From Silene noctiflora (Eukaryota; Streptophyta; Magnoliopsida; Caryophyllales; Caryophyllaceae): a DNA stretch of 22,518 nt. Position 1 is the first letter of the stretch, and each line of letters opens with the position of its first letter. The position numbers were made by a program, and so were the translations under genes. The DNA lies in contig VHZZ01004025.1 of assembly GCA_009801015.1 (NCBI GenBank), forward strand, positions 51,204-73,721, given 5' to 3'. Shown in pieces: positions 17,801 to 22,518 of this stretch. The notes under the pieces are model-generated. The model was not told the DNA's origin, ran no database searches, and was given only the letters and a program-made list of their open reading frames with translations.

Positions 17801-20214
17801 CTCCTTTGCATAATCCCTAAGGATATCCACATTTCGGTTTGCGCGTTCATCGCTCGTAAAAATATAGTGATCAGGTATAATAACAATCTTTTCACGATCC
17901 CACACCTACAATTCATAAATAAGGAAGTGTTTAGATTTTCAGACATGTGAAAGTACAAGTGCAACACAATCTAGTACATGTGAACAATTAATTAAAGATT
18001 GAATGTCAAGACAATGAAAAACTTCAATCAGACAAAGAGCAGTGCTTTTAAGGTAGTAGTAGGATATTTTTTTAGAATCACAATCTTTCTCGAACAAGAT
18101 ATATTCCATAAGCTCATACCCTTGCGTTCTTGAGATCGAAGATTATTTAAAATCCATAAGAATCAAAGAACGGGATATTAGAAATATATAATGACAAACA
18201 GCAATACAGATATAAAAAGAAAGAATTAAGTGGACATTATAAGGGACGTCTCCATATTCAAGAGAAGTACTTTGTACTCCCTCCATTCAACTCCACACTA
18301 CACTTATCTATTTTACACACTATTCACAAATGAGCCTTCAAGTTCATTTTTCTCTCAATACATAAGTAAAAATATATTCATGTGGGATCTTGTTTGATTC
18401 GTCTTGACGAGTACATTATAAATATCTAACTTTTATATTTTTTTGCAAATACGTAGTTAAAGATATTTAACGCCCAAAACCCGCGTTGGCAAACGTGAAA
18501 AAAGAAATGTGTAGTGTGGAGTTGAATGGAGGGAGTAGCATACAATACAGAAGTCTACTTTGTTCATGTAAATCAACCTTGAAAGCCTCAATTCTTAGAA
18601 TAATTAACCAAACACCCCTTCCACTGAGGATTACCTTAGCATTCTGCCCAAATTCCTTTTTGAAGATGCCAAAAGCACCAGGTCCACAAACATCATGGGT
18701 CATCAAGACGTCAACATTTACCCACACATTATCACCTGGGTTTAACTGCGGTTTTTCGGATGCCCGAGCCAATATCTTCTCTGTCGTTGTCATAGCATTT
18801 TTCACCTATTACGAATATTTTGCCGAATCCACATCACAAAATTAGTCAATCGGGGAATGAGGATGTCTTAAAAGCTCTTGAAAAAAAACAATACTCCGTA
18901 ATAATGTATAAGTATAATAAAACATGGTAAAAGCAATAGCACATATAAGTAAATGGGAAGAACATTGTAAAATCATGGGAGTAATAAATTGGGATTGCCT
19001 CATGTTTTCTTTTATGACTAACTGTCTTAAGGCTTGTTTGGATGAGGGGATTTGGAGAGAAAGGAAGGGGAGGGGGAGGGGAGGGAGAAATACAAAATTC
19101 CTTGTTTGGACAGCAAATAAGGTAGGAGGGTAATAGAGGGGGGGAGGATTTGGAGTAATCCATTTTCCCTCCTTCAAGCCTAATCAAAATCCTTCCACCA
19201 TAGGAAATATTTGAAGGGAAAACTCCACCTCTCCATTCCCCATTCCCTTCCCTTCCCTCCCCCTCCACTTTTGCTATAGGGTGTGTTTCGATAGCAAAAG
19301 TGGAGGGAAAGGGAGGGGAGGGGGAAAGAGGGAAGGGAAAGGGAGAGAAGGGAGGGGAGGGGGAAAGGAGTGGGCGTTTGGATACAATTTCTCTCCAAAT
19401 CTTGCCTATTGTGAAGAGATTTTGATTAGGCTTGGAGGAGGGATGGATCCCTCCAAATCCCTCCCCCTCCATTTCCCTCTACTCTCATTTGCTATCCAAA
19501 AAAAGGATTTCAAATTCCCTACTCTACCTCCCTTTCTTTTCCCTCCAAATCCCTCTATCCAAACACCCTTAATTCATAAATGCGGATTAAACACTATCTA
19601 ACCATGACATCAAGATTATCTATGACCGGTATTTCACCATTAAAAAAGGCGCAACTATTTTAAGCTCTATTCAAGCGTAATCTAAAACCAAATTAGCATT
19701 TGCTTTCATAGGAAAAAAGTTCAGAAAACAAAAGATGAAGGTGTAGGAGCAGAAGTAATCATAAAATAAGTAGTAGAAGAAGAAAGAAAATGGAGTGATT
19801 TGATGTAGTAAATCCCAAATCCTGTAATCAAATACAAAAAAGAAAGAATGAAATAATAGAGTAAAAAAAAGGAGGAAAGACAAACGGAGCCAGTAGCAGA
19901 AGGCGAGCGCTGAGATTGTTGTGGGGCCATCACTGAAACAATCCTCTTACATTTAGTAGTAGTAATTTGTTTGGTGCAATTTGATAAAGCGGAGAATTGG
20001 GACAAATTGGACGAAAATGCAGAGATACCCACATTCTTCTGTTCATTAAAAATACAGATATACTACATGTTATAGACATCATAATGTTTGGAGTTAAAAT
20101 GTACTGTATGAGATAAAGTAAATTTCAGGATGGTGAGTTAGAAGGAGAAAAACAGACCTTTTGAAAGAAAGATGAAGATGGTAAGTTGATAGCAGAAGAT
20201 GTTGCCATTGTCAT
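8681..20214 (-). CDS. IIL1: 3-isopropylmalate dehydratase large subunit, plastid (14 exons, 517 aa)
   Basis: With its small subunit, this Fe-S enzyme isomerises 2- to 3-isopropylmalate in leucine synthesis. Coding exons, 5' to 3': 20158-20214, 19886-20038, 18635-18805, 17684-17905, 17487-17603, 17117-17191, 16945-17022, 16764-16859, 16240-16289, 15739-15793, 15523-15654, 14802-14849, 14567-14725, 8681-8821. All junctions are GT..AG; only exon 9/10 splits a codon. The sum is 517 residues, near the length usual for plant homologues (about 510). Residues 1-70 are Ser/Thr-rich with few acids, as in a chloroplast transit peptide. The mature part starts near [15 protein letters not shown]. Family blocks include [46 protein letters not shown] and [13 protein letters not shown]. 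Likely 4Fe-4S ligands are C384, C453 and C456. ATG 20212-20214 was taken as start; an in-frame ATG two codons on (20206-20208) is equally possible. Introns 2, 3, 9 and 13 carry transposons. Confidence 0.93.
9261..9265. repeat. Target-site duplication (low-coordinate copy) of the Copia element
   Basis: ACAAT directly precedes the LTR and is repeated exactly at 14077-14081 on the other side of the element. Five bases is the usual length for Copia integrases. Confidence 0.9.
9266..9517 (-). repeat. 3' LTR of the Copia element
   Basis: 252 bp, running TATAAGAC to GGTTAATA on the plus strand. It differs from the other LTR at 9319 (G/A), 9351 (G/T) and 9370 (A/T), besides two Ns in the partner. 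Its borders are exact: sequence identity with the other copy ends at these bases and ACAAT follows outside. The termini are TAT..ATA, not the canonical TG..CA. Confidence 0.95.
9415..10032 (-). pseudogene. Copia RNase H domain and end of the polyprotein
   Basis: One open frame without a starting Met carries the RNase H signature of Copia elements. [10 protein letters not shown] is at about 9970-9995, followed by [44 protein letters not shown] and [15 protein letters not shown]. The acidic residues (Asp of SDAD at 9979-9990, Glu of TEAEF, Asp of YCDN, Asp of ADIL) are all visible. The frame ends inside the 3' LTR at 9415. It is cut off from the RT thumb region by a frame change with a likely small deletion near 10030-10040, so the domain is intact in sequence but disconnected. 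Confidence 0.85.
9518..9530 (-). other. Polypurine tract of the Copia element
   Basis: On the minus strand TTGCGGGGGCG stands directly before the 3' LTR. This is the place and composition expected for the primer of plus-strand DNA synthesis. Confidence 0.75.
10034..10324 (-). pseudogene. Copia reverse transcriptase, C-terminal part (frameshifted)
   Basis: Downstream of the gap the frame reads [15 protein letters not shown] and [11 protein letters not shown] (frame ending at 9924). Near 10195-10210 homology passes to another frame reading [22 protein letters not shown] and [18 protein letters not shown], which stops at 10034. These are the fingers/thumb-to-connection motifs that lie between the YxDD active site and RNase H in plant Copia elements. 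The YxDD site itself should lie in the run of N. Confidence 0.8.
10325..10803. other. Assembly gap (479 N)
   Basis: A continuous run of N falls inside the reverse transcriptase of the Copia element. The repetitive, multi-copy nature of this region is a likely reason for the failed assembly. Gap length may be estimated, not measured, so the reading phase cannot be carried across it. Confidence 0.97.
10804..11090 (-). pseudogene. Copia reverse transcriptase, N-terminal part with nonsense codon
   Basis: The minus-strand frame shows [31 protein letters not shown], then a TGA at 10960-10962, then [39 protein letters not shown] and TVRLILSLA up to the gap. This is the RVT_2 domain start typical of plant Copia. 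TGA stands where this family has Trp, so a single base change accounts for it. Confidence 0.85.
11085..11738 (-). pseudogene. Copia integrase C-terminal/RT linker region, multiply broken
   Basis: After the stop at 11739-11741 the same frame continues with [38 protein letters not shown] and STTQSAYHC, the conserved tail after the integrase core. Near 11575-11590 the homologous reading moves to another frame (RIYTSRHV) and returns at a run of A near 11535 (FIDDEYPF), a compensating pair of indels. A Pro/Thr-rich linker follows (104-codon frame 11085-11399). Within it the phase changes once more, since the RT start lies in a different frame. Confidence 0.75.
11739..12659 (-). pseudogene. Copia GAG-pre-integrase and integrase core
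   Basis: This 306-codon open stretch is the best-kept part of the polyprotein. It shows the HHCC zinc region ([10 protein letters not shown] and [15 protein letters not shown]), then the rve core with first Asp in [10 protein letters not shown], second in [10 protein letters not shown] and Glu in [16 protein letters not shown]. All three DDE residues are present. The apparent Met at 12659 is internal: the frame continues upstream through the protease into the zinc knuckle. It ends at TAG 11739-11741, in the middle of the conserved region, as a nonsense mutation. Confidence 0.9.
12660..12857 (-). pseudogene. Copia protease region
   Basis: In the same frame as the integrase, minus-strand 12714-12728 encodes the retropepsin active site Asp-Ser-Gly-Ala-Ser within [11 protein letters not shown]. 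It is followed by LAFHSPYTG and leads into LIIGDGS. One N at 12765 hides a wobble position. This links zinc knuckle, protease and integrase in one uninterrupted frame. Confidence 0.85.
12858..13723 (-). pseudogene. Copia gag with nonsense codon and frameshift
   Basis: The likely start is the ATG at 13721-13723 ([15 protein letters not shown]). The frame is also open upstream as far as the LTR junction. Capsid-like blocks are [20 protein letters not shown] and [16 protein letters not shown], the UBN2-type gag of plant Copia. TAG at 13355-13357 interrupts it after DILART, and the same frame resumes ([44 protein letters not shown]). Near 13050-13090 homology switches frame. The new frame leads to a basic Gln/Asn-rich stretch and a CX2CX4HX4C zinc knuckle ([14 protein letters not shown], 12858-12899). 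Confidence 0.85.
13813..13824 (-). other. Primer-binding site of the Copia element (initiator Met tRNA)
   Basis: Minus-strand TGGTATCAGAGC begins at the first base inside the 5' LTR, with no spacer. It is the classic complement of the 3' end of plant initiator methionine tRNA. Confidence 0.92.
13825..14076 (-). repeat. 5' LTR of the Copia element
   Basis: 252 bp, identical to 9266-9517 except at 13878, 13910 and 13929 and at two undetermined bases (13951, 14036). It carries the element's promoter by position, directed along the minus strand into gag and, beyond the element, towards the last exon of the host gene. Confidence 0.95.
14077..14081. repeat. Target-site duplication (high-coordinate copy) of the Copia element
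   Basis: ACAAT follows the LTR directly and matches 9261-9265 exactly. Removing one copy plus the element restores a 929-bp intron 13. Confidence 0.9.
15944..16151. mobile_element. Stowaway-type MITE in intron 9 of the dehydratase gene
   Basis: 208 bp with perfect 31-bp terminal inverted repeats beginning CTCCCTCCGTCCCGGTCATT and a TA duplication on both sides (15942-15943 and 16152-16153). TA targets and CTCCCTCC ends are the marks of Tc1/mariner-derived Stowaway MITEs. It has no coding capacity and makes up nearly half of the 446-bp intron. The perfect repeats suggest it is young. Confidence 0.93.
18277..18535. mobile_element. Stowaway-type MITE in intron 3 of the dehydratase gene
   Basis: 259 bp with perfect 27-bp inverted ends beginning CTCCCTCCATTCAACTCCAC and TA on each side (18275-18276 and 18536-18537). 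It shares only the first eight bases of its terminal repeat with the MITE at 15944, so it belongs to a different family. Non-coding. Confidence 0.92.
19031..19568. mobile_element. Foldback MITE-like element with long purine/pyrimidine tracts (intron 2)
   Basis: The ends GGCTTGTTTGGATGAGGGGA (left) and, read inward from the right, GGGTGTTTGGATAGAGGGAT form imperfect inverted repeats. Both continue into GATTTGGAG-type sequence. In the centre a second inverted repeat (CTCCACTTTTGCTAT against ATAGCAAAAGTGGAG) surrounds GGGTGTGTTTCG, which resembles another terminal repeat, so two related elements may be nested or fused. Flanks are TTAA-like on both sides. TAA/TTA or TA would each be possible target duplications, leaving PIF/Harbinger (Tourist) or another superfamily undecided. 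Long open frames crossing it are artefacts of base composition. Confidence 0.7.
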
Positions 20215-20586
20215 AGTTGTGCAGATGAATAAACTCGAAAGTCGTCAAATTTTAAGGGATTTTGGTTTGATCAAAACCACTGCAAACCTGGGGTTTATGC
20301 AATCAAGAGGAAAACTATGAGTTGAACACTTGAATGAATCAAGAGTACGACACACTCTGCTACACAAGCTGACGGCGAACAACCAGGGGTTGGTTAACTA
20401 CTAGTCTAATAATACAAAGGAAAAATATGTCTTTGTTTTCCAGAACCTACTCTATACCGTATTACAGTGGGTAGCACCGAAACGTGTGCGGACACGGACA
20501 CGGACACGGACACATGATATAACATTTTAAAATTTAAACAAGTGAAAGTAGACTATAATTCGTTCTCATTTCTCACCCAACCCGTA
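20215..20586. promoter_or_regulatory. Upstream region of the dehydratase gene, abutting a Gypsy LTR
   Basis: Only about 370 bp separate the dehydratase ATG (minus strand) from the probable left edge of the plus-strand Gypsy LTR, so 5' UTR and proximal promoter must lie here. I see no strong TATA box on the minus strand. At 20490-20513 GGACAC is repeated four times in tandem. The phrase GTAGCACCGAAACGTGTGCGG next to it resembles a motif common at edges of plant repeats. Confidence 0.45.
20490..20513. repeat. Short tandem array (GGACAC) x4
   Basis: Four perfect hexamer units, preceded by GTGTGC and followed by ATGATATAAC. It lies between the dehydratase promoter and the Gypsy LTR. Confidence 0.85.
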
Positions 20587-20930
20587 TGTCATGATCACAA
20601 AATAACTACCTCAACAAACTAATGAGCTGGCATAACAACTTCAACAGACTGATGAGTTGGCATAACAGAAAGTTGTTATAATTCAGTTAGAGGAGTTTGT
20701 TAGAATTAGTTAGGGGAGGGATTGATCATCAACTATATATAAGCCTCTAGTTCATTCATTCTGATTCATTCATTGTATTAATCATTTCTTAACAACTCTC
20801 TCTCAAACTTTCAATCTTGTAATCATTCGATCATTCAATAATAAACTTTTGGCTCGATTGTTTTCTGTCAATTAGCAATCCTGCATTAGTTTCTCGGATT
20901 TCTTCGATTGATTCCTAGAAGTCTATTCCA
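20587..20930 (+). repeat. 5' LTR of a Gypsy element (left edge approximate)
   Basis: It ends CTATTCCA at 20930, two bases before a primer-binding site. It contains a TATA box (TATATATAAG, 20734-20743) and AATAAA near 20840. The start is placed at TGTCATGATCAC because an LTR should begin with TG, but the partner LTR lies outside the window, so the left edge is a guess. An internal near-duplicate (CAACAAACTAATGAGCTGGCATAACA and CAACAGACTGATGAGTTGGCATAACA, 20613-20666) looks like an enhancer-type repeat. Confidence 0.65.
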
Positions 20931-20932
20931 AG

Positions 20933-20944
20933 TGGTATCAGAGC
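20933..20944 (+). other. Primer-binding site of the Gypsy element
   Basis: TGGTATCAGAGC, complementary to the 3' end of initiator Met tRNA, begins two bases after the LTR end. Confidence 0.9.
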
Positions 20945-21026
20945 TTCGCTCCTGGCAATCTCCTGAATCATTCTGGAAATATCTCAATACTCTTCACAAA
21001 AACTCCATTAAACTACCAGTTCAACA

Positions 21027-22079
21027 ATGGCGGCAAAAGCAGCCATGGAAGAATTTCAGAAAAGCTTGAAGGATTCATGGGCGGAATTCTTAGCAGAACA
21101 GCAGAGACAGCAGAATGAGTTCAGGGATGAAATGCGTGCTCAAAGGGAAACAATGCTACGAATTACAAACCAATTTCAGGAAATTGGTACCAAGGTTACA
21201 GCATTGGAAAGGAATGTGTCCAACAATGGTGGAAATCCTAACAATGGAGGGCAATTTAACTCAAATTTCGCCAGATTCTCAAAAATCGAGTTTCCAAGGT
21301 TTAATGGTGAAGATTTTCAAGGATGGGTTTACAGATGTGAGCAATTCTTCGAAGTTGATGCTACAAATGACAATCTGAAGGTGAAATTGGTGTCCATACA
21401 TTTGGAGGGAAAAGCTCTCCTATGGCATCAATCCTTGATGAAGACTAATCCACAAGGAGTATGGCCTGTGTGGGAGGTGTATAAAGCTGCAATATTAGCG
21501 CGATTTGGGAATCAGCCATATGATGATCCTATTTCAGAATTGATGAATCTGAAGCATTCTGGAACTGTGGAAGCATATCAAGAGAAATTTGATGCTTTGT
21601 TGATCAGGACTGATTTGTCAGAAAAGCAAGCCGTTAGTTGTTTCTTAAGTGGATTACAATCTGACATCCAAAGCACTGTAAGAATGTTCAAACCACGGTC
21701 TTTAATTGATGCTTATACCTTGTCTAGATTACAAGAAAACACCCTATCTTGCATTAATAAGAGAAATAAACCTCTTTTAGATAAGCCTGTGCACAAATCT
21801 TTTTCACCATATCAGTCACAATCAAATAACATTTCAAAACCAGCAGTAAACAACCCTCAATTCAAAACAACCAGACAAAAGTTAACCCCTGAGTTTATTG
21901 CTGAAAGAAGGGCCAAAAATCTGTGTTTCTTTTGTCCTGAAAAGTTTGCTGCTGGACATAAATGTCCTGCTCAGTTACATAGTATTGAGGTTATTACTAT
22001 TTCTGAGGATGTGTTGGGGAATTCTGAAAGTTCAGAAATTTGGCAGCAGGAGGATAGTAATGATGAGTTACCCCCCTAA
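21027..22079 (+). CDS. Gypsy gag protein (350 aa)
   Basis: The N-terminal ~70 residues are Gln/Glu-rich and look like a coiled coil (EEFQKSLKDSWAEFLAEQQ). They are followed by an Asn/Gly linker and a Retrotrans_gag domain: KIEFPRFNGEDFQGWVYRCE, FEVDATNDNLKVKLVSIHLE, GKALLWHQSLM, ILARFGNQPYDDP, ELMNLKHSGTVEAYQEKFD. A CCHC-like knuckle (CFFCPEKFAAGHKC) lies near residues 298-311. Gag coats the RNA in the virus-like particle. The frame closes with TAA right after a run of six C. Elements of this type usually run on into pol, and the protease follows in another frame, so the stop is probably the result of an indel near 22065-22070. The start ATG fits the position after the primer-binding site. 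Confidence 0.88.
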   Translation: MAAKAAMEEFQKSLKDSWAEFLAEQQRQQNEFRDEMRAQRETMLRITNQFQEIGTKVTALERNVSNNGGNPNNGGQFNSNFARFSKIEFPRFNGEDFQGWVYRCEQFFEVDATNDNLKVKLVSIHLEGKALLWHQSLMKTNPQGVWPVWEVYKAAILARFGNQPYDDPISELMNLKHSGTVEAYQEKFDALLIRTDLSEKQAVSCFLSGLQSDIQSTVRMFKPRSLIDAYTLSRLQENTLSCINKRNKPLLDKPVHKSFSPYQSQSNNISKPAVNNPQFKTTRQKLTPEFIAERRAKNLCFFCPEKFAAGHKCPAQLHSIEVITISEDVLGNSESSEIWQQEDSNDELPP

Positions 22080-22486
22080 TTTCCTTAAATGCAATAACTG
22101 GAAACGCTGCTTATCAAACAATGAAGGTCACAGGGAAAGTTCGTGGTAATTCCTTAAATATACTCATAGATTCAGGGAGTACCCATAATTTTCTGGATGA
22201 GAATGCAGCAAGAAAATTAGGGTGTAAAATCACCCCAAGTTATCTTGTGGCTGTATCTGTGGCTAATGGTGAAAGCCTTTACAGCAAATCTGTGGTTAAG
22301 CAATTCAGTTGGCAACTGCAAGGAGAAACATTCCAAACTGACATCATGTTAGTACCATTGGGTACCTGTGACATGGTCCTTGGAGTGCAATGGCTCTCTT
22401 CCTTGGGTCCTGTGCTGTGGGATTTCAGGCAGCTTAGGATGCAGTTTCAATACAAGGGAAAGAAGCATGTGTTGTGTTTAAGGTAA
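22080..22486 (+). pseudogene. Gypsy aspartic protease region (start of pol), frame broken on both sides
   Basis: The frame PLISLNAITGNAAYQTMKVTG leads into the retropepsin motif Ile-Asp-Ser-Gly-Ser-Thr-His-Asn-Phe, then RKLGCKITPSY, VSVANGESL, LQGETFQTDIMLVPLGTCDMVLGVQWL and DFRQLRMQF. This is the RVP_2-type protease of plant Gypsy elements. An ATG at 22121 could open a short frame, but homology clearly starts earlier, joined to gag by a frame change. TAA at 22484-22486 stops it shortly before reverse transcriptase would begin, and the window ends 32 bases later. Confidence 0.82.
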
Positions 22487-22518
22487 AAGTCGTCTTCCCT
22501 AAATCAAGAAATCCTAAA

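Larger units (their letters stand above)
20587..22518 (+). mobile_element. Ty3/Gypsy retrotransposon, 5' part (continues beyond the window)
   Basis: LTR, initiator-Met primer-binding site, gag and protease stand in the correct order on the plus strand. Reverse transcriptase, integrase and the 3' LTR should follow outside. At least two frame breaks (after gag, after protease) indicate a defective copy. It lies head-to-head with the dehydratase gene. Confidence 0.88.

Noticed and set aside
18846-19472. A 208-codon minus-strand frame and several overlapping frames
   Set aside because: They lie in intron 2 and the foldback element, and their Pro/Ser/Phe or Gly/Arg/Lys bias comes straight from the purine/pyrimidine tracts.
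1-22518. CRISPR array, tRNA or rRNA genes, bacterial operon structures
   Set aside because: No regularly spaced repeats of that kind, no cloverleaf with A/B boxes and no ribosomal sequence were seen; gene structure is eukaryotic.

Overview
The window looks like nuclear DNA of a flowering plant, most likely a eudicot. It has one intron-rich nuclear gene for a plastid enzyme, one intronless plant-type C2-domain gene, plant Copia and Gypsy LTR retrotransposons, Stowaway-type MITEs with CTCCCTCC termini, and AT-rich spacers. The species cannot be named from the sequence alone. A 479-base run of N (10325-10803) and a few single Ns mark it as a draft assembly.

Layout: 1-664 is AT-rich spacer. 665-2302 is an old, short, non-autonomous LTR element on the minus strand, with two ~425-bp LTRs about 0.8 kb apart. 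2303-5190 is spacer holding a decayed GC-rich minisatellite with a period near 25 nt (about 3860-4190) and a tiny poly(A) retroposon scar (4395-4443). 5288-6781 (+) is a single-exon C2-domain protein gene. 6922-8460 is spacer with small repeats. 8681-20214 (-) is a 14-exon gene for the large subunit of 3-isopropylmalate dehydratase (IIL1/LEUC type). All 14 coding exons can be joined in frame at GT/AG sites to give 517 residues. 20215-20586 is its upstream region, and from about 20587 to the window end runs a plus-strand Gypsy element (LTR, PBS, gag, protease).

The dehydratase gene is heavily loaded with transposons. A 4811-bp Copia element with an exact ACAAT target duplication sits in the last intron in the same orientation as the gene. 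Two Stowaway MITEs and a 538-bp foldback element sit in introns 9, 3 and 2. Together these four make up about half of the 11.5 kb from start to stop codon.

I found no sign of a new multi-gene system. The points most worth following are the mismatch between the Copia element's near-identical LTRs (3 differences in 250) and its badly broken coding region, its non-TG..CA termini, the unrecognised coding remnant carried by the element at 665-2302, and the fossil minisatellite at 3.86-4.19 kb.
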